DNA of 64,000 bases from positions 33,238,127 to 33,302,126 of the forward strand of contig CM067298.1 in NCBI GenBank assembly GCA_034231615.1. The letters are read 5' to 3'. Under the pieces are notes generated by a model. The model was not told where the DNA came from, made no database searches, and saw only the letters and a program-made list of their open reading frames with translations. Shown piece after piece: positions 31,916 to 43,013 of this stretch. This DNA comes from Meghimatium bilineatum (Eukaryota > Mollusca > Gastropoda > Stylommatophora > Philomycidae). Each line of letters begins with the position of its first letter. Position 1 is the first letter of the stretch. Position numbers and translations under genes: made by a program.

Positions 31916-32077
31916 TCCGCCGAAGACGGATGTGTCGGGCCATTGGCGTAAATAAAACGGCGACACAACGCATTTCCATTCTCTGGACTACATCCTGCTG
32001 GAAATATAGTAGGACCATTGTCCTGTTACAAGAGATATCCAGCGGGAGATTGAGAATGAACGCTGAAGAAGAAGAAG
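31916..32077 (+). mobile_element. SINE B, complete copy with perfect target duplication
   Basis: A 162-bp element flanked by the perfect 13-bp duplication aaatactgtaact (31903-31915 and 32078-32090). Head tccgccgaagacggatgtgt, middle gaccattgtcctgttacaag, 3' tail (GAA)n. Its segment acacaacgcatttccattct and tail region are shared with SINE A. Confidence 0.8.
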
Positions 32078-32329
32078 AAATACTGTAACTAGCTTCTCAT
32101 AAATTTACAAACGAGATGTCAATGGACATAATACACGGCTGCTCGCTGTATCATTATTATATGATATTTTTCTTCGATTGCTTTCAAGCTTCCACATTAA
32201 TAATTCTGACCAAGGTATAATTTAACTCCAGACTACCTCCGAGCAGTGCCATATAGTTCTTCATTATAGGAGATGATAGGGCATGGCCAAGTGCTTCACG
32301 GTTCTTCATCAAATTTTGGGCAGTTCTGC

Positions 32330-32470
32330 AACAAATTTTTACCTGTCGTATGGCTAGTATAACATGTTCATAAGAGTATTGTACGGATCTTGTATTTGTT
32401 ATATAGATGGTGACATAGTCGTTATGTCCTTTTCGTAGACGAAAACTAATCACCTGGTGCCATCTGGAGA
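32330..32470 (-). pseudogene. Possible RNase H-type retrotransposon fragment
   Basis: Minus strand WHQVISFRLRKGHNDY resembles QVIILRLRIGHNRLSSHMY in the relic at 26555-27035. Nothing else of the element is recognisable. Confidence 0.35.
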
Positions 32471-32696
32471 ACTGATTGTAGACGTTATGGTTTCTTTGGT
32501 CTGGGTGCTCGCACTCCCTCTTCGAATTGAGAGCGGACGTAGAATATCTGTAGGATCAGAGTTAAGCACACCGTGTGATTTCGCGTGTACATCAGGTCCA
32601 GAACGTACAAGACATTGCTTCACCTCTTCCAGTGATGTCCTATTCACAGACTTCTCTGATTAGCGGATGATCAATGATCGACATCAGCTCCCCTGT

Positions 32697-32790
32697 GATG
32701 AAGCCTGTTTTATGACTTAGAAGCCTGTTTTATGACTTAGAAGCCTGTTTTATGACTTAGAAGCCTGTTTTATGACTTAGAAGCCTGTTA
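32697..32790. repeat. 20-bp tandem repeat, about 4.5 copies
   Basis: Unit aagcctgttttatgacttag. The second copy of the block has one more unit. Confidence 0.95.
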
Positions 32791-33389
32791 AAGACCTGTT
32801 TGGACTGACCTGTGGAGGAAATCAATCTCATTATCTTCAGCATAGTTACCAGGGGAAAATATAATCAATCGCGGCAGTTTTTTCTGAAGTGGGAGTCTGC
32901 CCAGATCAAGTTCTTGCACACTACGCTCATTTTTAGTCAGTCGTCTAGAAAATAAATGATCCAGATAGATTCTTTCCCGTCAAACCACTTGGTCAAAGAA
33001 AGTATGAAAAAACATCACTCGTGAATAAAAAGTAAAACTACTACCTTTGAGGAAACAAACATTATACGTGTCCGGGTGTCGTCTCAGTTACTCAACAACT
33101 GTCAGAATGGCTGTGTGTTTTCAAGAGCTACATGTTCATGGCTAACGGGAATACTTCATCCATAGAATCATCATCTTAATCATAACCATTAACTAAACCA
33201 CCGCGAACACCACCATCATCATCTCCCATCATCACCCATCATGCTTCATCCTCATTCTAGTCGTCTGTTATGTCAAAATATTCCTCATTTCTATTTCACA
33301 ACCCAGCAAACCATGTATAATACACGCACCCATTATAAACACGTGAGAAATGCAACTAGGTGTGTAGTTAAATATAATAGTTCGTAAAA
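32791..33389. other. Unassigned AT-rich DNA
   Basis: A CATCAT-rich patch at 33205-33250 and nothing else recognisable. Confidence 0.45.
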
Positions 33390-33516
33390 GTTTCTTACAC
33401 TTGTTCTCTATGGCAGGGGGGTGGTGTTATATTTTCTTACACTTGTTCTCTATGCCAGGGGGTGGTGTTATATTTTCTTACACTTGTTCTCTATGCCAGG
33501 GGGTGGTGTTATATTT
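33390..33516. repeat. 41-bp tandem repeat, 3 copies
   Basis: Unit tttcttacacttgttctcta, then tgccagggggtggtgttata. The second copy of the block has 2 units. Confidence 0.9.
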
Positions 33517-34112
33517 TCAGCTCCAGTTTGAAATTTCTATGACAATTCTTTTTGATGGAAAAATGTTCTAAATATTTTAGCAAGTCTCAGATGATTGATT
33601 ACATTTATGTGATTGTAAGTGCAATGCCAGAAGTTGACAGTTTTCTATTTCGGAAAGCACTTTCTTGCAATCTCCAGCACTGCATATAAATGAGTTGATT
33701 CCCACCAAATCAGAAAAATTATGGGTGTCTGACAGATGTATTCGCAGTATAGATCTAAGGAGGGTGTAGATAGTTAAGGACGAAATGTTCCTAGACGTCT
33801 CCTGTGACATACATGAAAGGATAATTTTGATATTCTTTACTCCCTTTGTCAGTATACTTAACATGTAGGCAAAGTATACATAGTTCCCTAGCGTAATGTT
33901 TTCGATTTTTCCTGGTGTTCAAGAGATGACGTGGCGACACGTACATGACATTCCAAAAATACATATGTAAGTGAGTGAACTTAAGGAATAATATCTAAAA
34001 TTCACTTACAAATACATTTATTTTCTAAAGGCCTTATTGATTATCATATGATACCACGGAGTTATGTGATATGTGTGGTATTCTTAGTATGAAATATGCT
34101 TAAACGTCATTT

Positions 34113-34480
34113 GAATTAAAGTGCTATAGAAGAGTTTTGAGAATACCATGGACATCAAGGACAACAAACCAGGAGGTGTTACGAACAATTCACGTCCAGG
34201 AAGGCTGGCTTCTGAACACCATATTAAAGAAAAAGCTAGTTTGTTTCAGTCACATTAAGAGACACAACGGCATGGAGAGAGTGTTACTGGAGGGGATGAG
34301 AGAAGGAAACAGGGGCAAAGGCCGCCTAAGACGCCATTGGACAAAAAACATTCGGGAATGCCTGCGCATGTCACTGGAAGAGGCAGGGCAACTTGCTCAA
34401 GTCCATGAAGAATTCAAGAGATCCATATGAAAGACTACGTTCTGGAAAGAATATGTCACCTGGTGATGATGAATATGCTT
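34113..34480 (+). pseudogene. Family S non-LTR C-terminus, longer copy
   Basis: RRVLRIPWTSRTTNQEVLRT, LVCFSHIKRHNGMERVLLEG, NRGKGRLRRHWTKNIREC and EEFKRSI-stop, then a tggtgatgatg tail. The 97-codon frame is a truncated RT thumb and tail. CFSHIKRH replaces the usual FFGHIxRH. Confidence 0.75.
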
Positions 34481-35237
34481 CTGTGTTGTGAGGCACAAGT
34501 TATATATAGGGAAACCCGAGTATAAGAAAGATCCCGAGTACAAGAAAGCCAATCTTCTACACCTTTTTTTCCATCTTCTGAAAAAAAACCAAAAAAAAAA
34601 CCAAATATAAGTAGCGTAGAATTTATAGACTCAACGTGTCGAGATTGATAAACATAGATAATTGATGTCTGGGAGATGGAGCAAATGTTCTAGTGATATA
34701 ATAATTTGTTAATTCCCAGAGACAGCTGCCTAAACATTTATCAGTAATCAAATATTTGTATGGAAACACAAAATACCTATGATAATATTTTATTGTCACT
34801 GATTACTAATACAATACATAATAATAATAGGGACAATAATATATCATTATAGGCGGTATCACTTCTTATGTTTGTTACTGTAGCACAACCCATGGCCAGT
34901 TTATAAAGACTTGAACTACCGGGGTATTTTTTTTTTAAATGCGGTAAATTTTCCTCAATAAAAACATCTGGTTAGACTTGTAGAAACGCTATGAATCAAT
35001 TTCCTGTAAGAAATCCACACCAACTTTCTTGGAAGGAAGGAAGTAGTTAGAGAAAACGTAGATGTCACCAGCTGCACTAGTTAGTATGTTTTCTCTTCAA
35101 TTTATCAACTTTAAAACATATGTACAGTTTCCGTTATTTGTATCCTTATCTCGCTCTATTTTTTTTGTAGAATTCTTGACCTTCATTTTTTCACTCTTCT
35201 CTTTATTGAGACTCAGAAGCTGTACCCATAGTGACTT
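34481..35237. other. Unassigned AT-rich DNA
   Basis: A poly-A/AAC-rich stretch near 34580-34605 and no recognisable gene. Confidence 0.45.
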
Positions 35238-35240
35238 ATC

Positions 35241-35275
<35 letters not shown>
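35238..35275. repeat. (TC)n microsatellite
   Basis: Nearly perfect TC run of about 19 units. Confidence 0.95.
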
Positions 35276-35277
<2 letters not shown>

Positions 35278-35300
35278 GTTATAATCTATTAAATTCCACT

Positions 35301-35575
35301 GAATTCGTTCTCAAACTCCTGCATATTAACAGGATATAGTCCGGCGAATAGAAAGCTTTATGTCATGGATTACACATTGGCTGCAATATATGCGTCTTTC
35401 TTTCTGACAAATGCAACTTCAGAATGGCTACTGTAATACTTTGACCATCTATGGAATAGGACAGTTAACTTTACTTCCAAAATTTCTTAGTCGCCTAATG
35501 CGACATTGATGACAATTAGCAGTTTTACTATTCTTTGCTCCCCTTTCGGGCTCCGCCAACATAGAGGTGAATCTA
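35301..35575 (-). repeat. SINE A copy, minus strand, no GAA tail
   Basis: Contains ttcgttctcaaactcctgca, tttcttagtcgcctaatgcg and tttgctcccctttcgggctc, the complement of SINE A modules from the tail side to the head. This is the longest diverged copy. Confidence 0.65.
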
Positions 35576-35849
35576 TCGCTATATATTCCTTTCATTATTA
35601 CGTTATATTCTTTTGGAAGTTTCTACAACTTACTTTTATCTTGTATTCATGTCATCATTTTCTCGCTGAACTTCTGTTTACTAATACATATCTTGTCTTT
35701 ATTTGTTTTCATGTTCCCGTTTTCAGTTTCTGTTTCTCCTCGAAATAAAAAATCACATTATTTATTATAATTGTATTACTGTATAACTGTAATAATATTA
35801 TTAGTTATGTAACAATTACTATGATAAATTAGTTATGTATTTTCTTAAA

Positions 35850-36370
35850 ATGTTGGTTCTGTTTTCTCAGATATTGGTTCTGTTTTCTCTAACTCAGATA
35901 TTGGTTCTGTTTTCTCTAACTCAGATATTGGTTCTGTTTTCTCTAATTCTCTGTTGTCTCTTAACTGTGTCTAACTCAAATATTGGTTCTGTTTCCAATT
36001 TTCTATTACTCAGGTACTGTTTGTTTTCTCTTACTCAGATACTGGTTCTGTGTTCTCTCAGATATTTGTTCTGTTTTCTCTCTCAGATACTGTTTCTGTT
36101 TTCTCTCAGATACTTGTTCTGTTTTCTCTAACTCAGATACTGGTGCTGTTTTCTGCACTTTTCTCTTAACTCAGATATTGATTATTTTTTCTTTCTTAGT
36201 TACTGGTTATGTTTTCTCTCAGATATTGGTTCTGTTTCCTGTAATATTTTCAAACTCAGATATTGGTTCAGTATTATTTGATTCTCTGTTTTCTTTAATT
36301 TTCTCTAACTCTGATATTGGTTCTGTTTTTCTTACTCAGATACTGGTTCTGTTTTCTCTTACTCAGATCG
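35850..36370. repeat. 27-bp minisatellite, degenerate
   Basis: Unit tctaactcagatattggttc, tgttttc, with many shortened variants. The period is 9 codons, giving spurious frames of 98-140 codons. The second copy of the block is 156 bp longer. Confidence 0.9.
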
Positions 36371-36449
36371 ATAACACTCAAATATTCGACGATGTGTATA
36401 GTTAATATTATCGATAAGATTCAAATATTATGCGATGTATTTATTTAAT

Positions 36450-36650
36450 ATTGTATCATGGGTTGCGTGAGTAGGATAGATAGAAACCTTGAAACATCAA
36501 AGAGTGGTTCGGGTGTGATTTTTCTACACTCCTCCTAATGGCTGAGGATATAGTTGTTTGGAGAACTTTTTGTACCAATGCATCCAGTGTTCTTTGTTAA
36601 ATTTGGCACCGTTACGACGCTGACAGATTTAGGACTTATTGTTATATCTA
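36450..36650 (+). pseudogene. Family Y non-LTR 3' terminus
   Basis: MAEDIVVWRTFCTNASSVLC and the following IWHRYDADRF match the Y terminus at 13490-13560, and the tail is TTATTGTTATAT. Strongly 5' truncated. Confidence 0.55.
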
Positions 36651-36743
36651 ATATTATCGATAACATTAAAATATTCGTCGATATATATACTTATTATTAT
36701 CTATGTTGCTAAGTGACATATTCTTTCGACAACATTATCTTAA

Positions 36744-37030
36744 TTATGAATCTCTTGAAATATCATCGGTTTTAGTCGAGTTGTCTAACGAATTATGCAT
36801 GCAATCTTGGATATCTATTGCCCATTGTCGTCTTGGGCGACCTTTGCCTCTGCTCCTTTCTATCGCTCCATCTAGCAATACTCTTTCTATACCACTGTGT
36901 ATCTTTACATGGAAGAAAAAACATAACTTTCTTCCCAATATGCGAAAATTTTGCTCCATCCACAAGGATATTCTTGGCACAATACTCGTGTAGTTTTCCT
37001 TCATTTCAGGAGGAACATCCGATTAATTAT
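36744..37030 (-). pseudogene. Family S non-LTR C-terminus, minus strand
   Basis: Minus strand: FFFHVKIHSGIERVLLDGAI then ERSRGKGRPRRQWAIDIQDC. Same module as 25335 and 34113. Confidence 0.7.
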
Positions 37031-37117
37031 GACCTACCGAGATAACATACGTTCTCCTTCGACATCATATCCATAATATTCAAATATTCCAGATTTTACT
37101 AACTAGTAGAAGTTTGA

Positions 37118-37172
37118 CACAAACAACACACAAGAATAGATTAACACACAAGAATAGATGAACACACAAGGT
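37118..37172. repeat. 17-bp tandem repeat, 3 copies
   Basis: Unit aacacacaagaatagat; the third copy is partial. Confidence 0.75.
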
Positions 37173-37398
37173 CGTGATATGTTAGCTTTTGTGGTCCACA
37201 TTTGCAGATATCGCAACCAAGATATAAGCCCCCAATATACTGTCTAAATATTATCTAGACAGAGAGATTTCGAATCTACTTTTACGTTCTGATTTGTAGA
37301 ATTCTATGATGGGTTGTGTGAGGTGGGTTGAAAATCCTATATTTCTAAAAAAAAAAGAGTCTACTAATGAGTTGTCTACTTATGAGTCCCAAGGTTTC

Positions 37399-37495
37399 CA
37401 AAAATTGTCCACTTATGAATTGTGTATTGGAAACCGTATAGTTTTCAAAATTGTCCACTTATGAATTGTGTATTGGAAACCGTATAGTTTTCAAA
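37399..37495. repeat. 46-bp tandem duplication, 2 copies
   Basis: Unit aaaattgtccacttatgaat, tgtgtattggaaaccgtata, gttttc, nearly perfect. Confidence 0.9.
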
Positions 37496-37499
37496 ATAT

Positions 37500-38398
37500 T
37501 CCACTTCTTATTTCGCAACACACCCAAAAGCTCCGTAAATAAAATACCGCAATAAAATATATAGCTAAACGTTTCATAATTAAAAACTGAATATTTGATG
37601 TTGCTCATGGTAGGATCTTTATCTATTTTTATTTATGGTTATCATGTCTCTCTGCCCAATCTCTATCTTTTGTCAAGATAACATCCGTGTCATCAGGCCC
37701 GCATATATCAAACAGGAGGGGGTGGGGGGTTGTGAAATTCAACGAATTAGGGGACTAGAAAATGGTAATGACTGAGAAACAAAATAACAGCTATTTACTT
37801 CCTCTTCTTTAAGGATTTTCCCATGAAATTTTTAAATATTGGACACATGTGAACAACTTATTTATGTAGAAAATTTCACCTCCTCCTTTCCTTTCCGAAA
37901 TCAAGTCCTATTTACAGCCCTGCCTGTCATCATATTTTGATTTAGTATCCCACTTGAAGTCACATGATCTGAGCTGTACTACAATAATGAGATTATTTGA
38001 TGTAGCCATCGCCACACACTCAAGTCTTGTTTATACAGACCTTGTGTTGGAGATTAGTTCTTGGAGAAAACTAGTTCTGATAGCAGAAATGGGAAAAGAG
38101 GTCAAGGTAATGACATATAAAATATATAGTTGATAATATAATAGGCTAGTAAAGCTTCATACCAATGGTTCTCAATCGAATTAATTTCAACTACAGTTAA
38201 CCGCCTATAGACGACGAACACAGACACAATGGTTAGATGTGGTGGCAGAAGATTACTTTATTTTTGTTTGAGCGGAACATTGAATTGTTTTAGAAAATTT
38301 ATTTTTTTTAAAAGTCGATCTCTTTTATATCTCTGGTGAGCTGCTGAAACAATGATATAGATTTATCCATAGTTCCGGTAAAATAATTAATCATCCGA
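37500..38398. other. Unassigned AT-rich DNA
   Basis: A G-rich patch at 37720-37735. Nothing else recognisable. Confidence 0.45.
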
Positions 38399-38590
38399 TC
38401 TATCTATCTATCTATACGATGTGTCCCTTGTTTGCCTTGCGGCGTCAGGGGTGGAAGAGTTCTCTGGAGATGGCCTTCTTGTGCGCTGTTTGTAAGCTTG
38501 TTCCTGTGGCTTCTTTGATTTCTGTGATCCATCTTTTACATGGTCTGCCTCTGGCTTTATAACCGTTATGTCTATGTGTCATGGCCATTT
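38399..38590 (-). pseudogene. Non-LTR C-terminal fragment with ATCT tail, minus strand
   Basis: Minus strand KARGRPCKRWITEIKEATGT then SRELFHP-stop resembles non-LTR C-termini. An (ATCT)n stretch at 38399-38416 lies on its 3' side as a microsatellite tail. Confidence 0.5.
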
Positions 38591-39054
38591 GTGGCATTGA
38601 TGTCATAGTGATATCTAAATATATAACGGTTTTGCAGGAGATCCCGTCGGAGATAAAAATTGTAACCATACTTTTCTCGGTAGGGCAGATTAAATATTGG
38701 GATAAAAACCCCAGTGTGATCTATGAAAATATTGGCAATCTAATGAAAATCGTTATAGGCCTGGAGAGTATCACGGAGAACAGACTGATAACCTCTTCTC
38801 TATACTATAACCATACAACGCAACGAACAGTACAGTAACAAAAATATAGCGTGAGGCTTTTGTTTAGTTTCTCTCTCTAGAAATTGTGAGCAACTTGATG
38901 TTACTTTATATGTGCAGTGGGATGTTTCTCCAGTGCTTTCTTTTATACCCAGAATTCGACCGTGCAATGTCTCTTGCTTGTTGAAGGTGCAACCTTTTAT
39001 GTATAAGTATAAGGCATATTTCACACTTGGTTATTTACTGCCACTAAAAACGAC

Positions 39055-39450
39055 ATCATCAATATGGCAGCCACTGCTATTGGAATCATCACAACATCTG
39101 CCACCGCTGTCGCTATTAAGACTCTTGTTGTCACTACTATCTTCATTATTACCATTATTGCCAAAACTATCATCATAATACTCATCTCTGCAACAATCAG
39201 CATGATCATTATTACCATGATCATAATCGTAATCATAAACAATGTAACTTGACTACTTCTGATGCAATCATCATCATAATCATCAGCATTATCACCACTT
39301 ATATTACTAAAATCATCAGAATGATCACAATTTCTATCATTACATCGCATGTATTACCGTCACCACATACGACCATCAGCAATCTGCCATCATTGCAATT
39401 ACTACTATCACAATCATCATCAGCTTCATTATCTTCTTGTATTTCCTTGT
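39055..39450. repeat. Degenerate ATC/ATT trinucleotide-rich tract
   Basis: Imperfect catcat/attatc triplets for about 400 bp. They produce long Ile/Thr-rich frames on one strand and Met/Asp-rich frames on the other, which are artefacts. Confidence 0.85.
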
Positions 39451-39785
39451 TTCTTCTAATATACATATTTTATTACTGAATCATCTTCTTTCATAATTTC
39501 TTCTTTATTGGCATCGATCACCTCCCCAGTGTTCGTCAACTGCCATATATTATATACCTCTTCATCCTTTTTTTTCATTCTTCACCTACAATCATTCTCT
39601 CTCTACATCTTACTTCTTCTAATGCTTTCTTCTGCGTGTTGCTTTGTTACGATAGTACTTCTGGCACGCTCGTGTGTTGTTGGAAACATATATGTTGTTG
39701 TTCGTCCATCACATGATCAGGATGGCCATTTGTTGCATCTACTTTATGAAATTCAGTTAGAGTTATATCATTGCATATGAATTTA

Positions 39786-39902
39786 CATATGGATAATAAG
39801 GCATATGGATAACAAGGCACATGGATAATAAGGCATATGGATAATAAGGCATATTGATAATAAGGCACATGGATAATAAGACATATAGATAATAAGGCAT
39901 AT
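39786..39902. repeat. 16-bp tandem repeat, about 7 copies
   Basis: Unit gcatatggataataag, with cac/gat variants. Confidence 0.9.
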
Positions 39903-40312
39903 GCTGAACTCGAAGGTCTTTAGACAAGTTGGTAATGGTATGGTCACTTTGGGTGTTGTCTTTTTAACAAAACATCGAATAGTAAACAAAGAATAGTAAT
40001 GATGTAGCCGGGACATGCATGTCCTAAGAGATGACTAAAGATGATTAAGCATTGGCTTGCTTACCCATTCACATATACCATTAAAGTGACATTGCAAAAT
40101 TTAAAATGTTGTGCTGAACTCTGAGTAAAAGGCTCAGATATCGCACTCTAAATCAAGATAAAACATTTTCCGCTCTCCTATCAATTTCCTACTTTCTCCA
40201 TTTCCATCAATTTCCTACTTTCCACTCTCCCATAAATTAACTTTCGCTCGTCCATCAATTTCCTACTAACGACAGAAGTATAACACAAATAAAGGATATT
40301 TCTCACAGCCAT

Positions 40313-40465
40313 TCGTGTCTAAGTGAAATCGATATCTCCATAAAGATATTCATATCTAAGTGAAATCGATATCTCCATAAAGACATTCATATCTAAGTGA
40401 AATCGATATCTCCATAAAGATATTCATATCTAAGTGAAATCGATATCTCCATAAAGACATACATG
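40313..40465. repeat. 37-bp tandem repeat, about 4 copies
   Basis: Unit tcatatctaagtgaaatcga, tatctccataaagatat. No length difference between the two block copies. Confidence 0.9.
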
Positions 40466-40639
40466 TTTAAGTAACTATATATCACGTCATTATGTAATAA
40501 ATCTTCTCAACCATCTGTATCATAATATACACAAGTGTTAAAATGTATTTGCACTGTTAACGTCTTCAAAGTATTGCGTGTTTGTTGCTCATTTATTATT
40601 TTCGTTGACTGTATCTTGCACTGGAGATATCCCACCTTG

Positions 40640-40735
40640 ATGATAAAGCGAACATGCTGTACGATGCTCATACTCGCAATTTGTGCATTGGCAGTATACC
40701 TGTATATTTACGAAAAGGAATTTCAAGCATTTTAA
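40640..40735 (+). other. Short frame with a signal-anchor-like segment (weak)
   Basis: ATG at 40640 opens MIKRTCCTMLILAICALAVY then LYIYEKEFQAF-stop: basic residues, about 17 hydrophobic residues, then charged residues. This is the layout of a type II membrane protein N-terminus. No splice donor follows before the stop, so a real exon is unlikely but not excluded. The identical frame is at 61280-61375. Confidence 0.2.
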
Positions 40736-41058
40736 CCATCCTTTCTATGTCGCCGTTTAAAATTCAAAAGATAAACGCATCTTTGAATAAGAAGCTCAAG
40801 AAAAGTAAAATAAACGCATTGCGGATGCAAGAAGATTTGAAGAATATAAAAAAGAAACATAGCTAGTTAGATGAGTTATGTGGAATGAAGATGTATCTAA
40901 ATAAATTGGCTATCTACGAGTGTAACAGCGGAAACGGAAATCATTGAACGAGTTTTGCTGTAAAAACTGTGCATGCTCATCCTTAGAAGAAAATGTGTAG
41001 CTTGTAGCTGTAATCATAAAAAAAGAAGAAAATTAACGAGGCTAGCATAAACATATTT

Positions 41059-41158
41059 NNNNNNNNNNNNNNNNNNNNNNNNNNNNNNNNNNNNNNNNNN
41101 NNNNNNNNNNNNNNNNNNNNNNNNNNNNNNNNNNNNNNNNNNNNNNNNNNNNNNNNNN
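41059..41158. other. Assembly gap, exactly 100 N
   Basis: A round 100-N run is a common placeholder for a scaffold gap of unknown size. The sequence before it (ending gctagcataaacatattt) recurs at 61681-61698, and the sequence after it starts in the TA tract that begins copy 1. Confidence 0.98.

Positions 41159-41212
<54 letters not shown>
41159..41212. repeat. (TA)n microsatellite at the gap edge
   Basis: Counterpart of 21507-21550. The contig begins inside it. Confidence 0.95.
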
Positions 41213-41214
<2 letters not shown>

Positions 41215-41354
41215 TGTTGTTAATTTTCAAGCTCCAGTTGGGTATCTCTTGTAGTAGGACAAAGATCCTATTAGATTTCCAACAGGATATAGTTCAGAGA
41301 GTAAATGTGCCTCATCTCACGTTATTTTGCACCAATTGATCAACAAATCCTGTA
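41213..41354 (-). repeat. SINE B copy, minus strand (copy 2 of block)
   Basis: Counterpart of 21551-21692 with single-base changes (for example cctattagatt for cctactagatt). Confidence 0.55.
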
Positions 41355-41355
41355 C

Positions 41356-41757
41356 TTCATGTTTCATATCTATACATTATTGTTTCATGTTTCATATATA
41401 TACATTATTGTTTCATGTTTCAAATCTATACATTATTGTTTCATGTTTCAAATCTATACATTATTGTTTCATGTTTCAAATCTATACATTATTGTTTCAT
41501 GTTTCAAATCTATACATTATTGTTTCATGTTTCAAATCTATACATTATTGTTTCATGTTTCAAATCTATACATTATTGTTTCATGTTTCAAATCTATACA
41601 TTATTGTTTCATGTTTCAAATCTATACATTATTGTTTCATGTTTCAAATCTATACATTCTTGTTTCATGTTTCAAATCTATACATTATTGTTTCATGTTT
41701 CAAATCTATACATTATTGTTTCATGTTTCAAATCTATACATTATTGTGTCATGTTTC
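41356..41757. repeat. 28-bp minisatellite, about 14 copies
   Basis: Unit caaatctatacattattgtt, tcatgttt. Block copy 1 holds a single unit at 21695-21735; the difference is 364 bp, exactly 13 units. Because 28 is not a multiple of 3, the array is read in all three frames, and all three stay open (136-164 codons). None is a gene. Confidence 0.95.
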
Positions 41758-42586
41758 TAAAAATAAATGTCCGTATATCTACTTCTGCATTCAGATTATT
41801 TCTAGAAGTAAATTTAGCTGAATGATGGCGACACATAAGAACAGTAGAATAGTATAGAAAACGTGGAATGAACGAAAAAAACAGCATGTGCAATTGTGCA
41901 GCATATTCTTACACTACAAAGAAATTATCAAATAAGGACTAGGTCAAATGGAATGCAATATTATAAATCATTCCCCCCCCCTCACCCCAATAGAGGCAAA
42001 GAAAAAGTGATATTAAACTACAAAACTAGTCTTACATAAATTTCTACAGATCGTATTTGACAGATCATCTTCTATACACACAATAAGCAAAGAAGCGAGA
42101 ATCATGGAGAGTGTCAATTACAATTATTGACCGAGTATTGCTATCTATAATATAAGAATGTTGATAAAAATGGATAATGTATAAACATATCTCATTAGCT
42201 CTGGGACCAACCTTAACTAAAATAGCCTCACTTAAAATACTAAATAAGAGAGGCCTGTGTAATTTTTTTTTGCGATTGTTATTTACATTTTACTATCTAA
42301 ATTATTCTATTAGAATTTTTGCTTTCGTTTGTCCGTTTCCTAATTGGGCGTCTGATTGTGATTGTAGGCGTCTGAACTAGGAGACCATGTTGACCAATGT
42401 CCTGCTCAGTAACAACAATGACAGTGAAAATATCAACAATTACTTCATATATTACTCAATAGTTACATTTATTCTGACTCTTATGTGATGTCTCTTTAAT
42501 GAAGATAATGTCCATGCACATTTGTTAGTACCTAATGATGTCAAACCGATAATTTAGGTGTTTTTTTAAAACATTGATTCAGAGTT

Positions 42587-42696
42587 GCACTATGACATTA
42601 CAGACATCAGAATTTAAATATCTAGGAAGCATTTGTACAGAAGACGGTAAAATTGACAGACATTGAGACGAGGTCGCATAAACCGAAAATTATATA
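42587..42696 (+). pseudogene. Family Q-like RT fragment (copy 2 of block)
   Basis: Counterpart of 22571-22680; reads SEFKYLGSICTEDGKIDRH with Cys for Phe. Confidence 0.55.
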
Positions 42697-42768
42697 ACAG
42701 GGATGAGCCGGCCGCATCTCGCAACGGCTAGGGTCAGAATTCGTTGCACTGTACACTGACTCTTCTGT

Positions 42769-43013
42769 CATTCAATCAAGTGTCATGCTGAATGGCGTAG
42801 GCGATTGTTGCTCAACGACTCTCTGTCTCTAGTGTTGTCAATAAGCTGGGTTTGTGAACGTCTATCGTTCCACAATACTAGTCCTTCTAGCAACTTCTCT
42901 CTGTGCCGTCCCCTGTCTCTTCTCCCCGTGATCTTTCCATATTGGTTATTAAGTGTTCAAGCTGTGTTCTTCTCAGCACATGCCCTAGGAACATTGACTA
43001 TCTGCTCCTAATG
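42769..43013 (-). pseudogene. RTE-like family T 3' end (copy 2 of block)
   Basis: Counterpart of 22752-22995. A 2-bp insertion (ccatattggtt for ccattggtt) breaks the open minus-strand frame. Confidence 0.7.

Larger units (their letters stand above)
21508..41058 (+). repeat. 20-kb duplicated block, copy 1
   Basis: From the TA tract to the last base before the N gap, this is nearly identical in order, orientation and sequence to 41159-61698. The coordinate shift is 19,662 at the left edge and 20,640 at the right. It changes mainly in steps at tandem repeats. Contents are repeats and retrotransposon relics only. Confidence 0.95.

Noticed and set aside
32450-32663. Overlapping 65-68 codon ORFs on both strands
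   Set aside because: No domain, no splice context, and overlapping opposite frames; only the neighbouring FRLRKGHN segment is suggestive of a retrotransposon.
35835-36405. Leu/Phe/Ser-rich ORFs resembling a multi-pass membrane protein
   Set aside because: 27-bp minisatellite of TC-rich sequence. Hydrophobicity comes from T-rich codons, and unit number differs between blocks.
39021-39479. Ile/Thr- and Met/Asp-rich ORFs on both strands
   Set aside because: Degenerate ATC/ATT triplet repeat.
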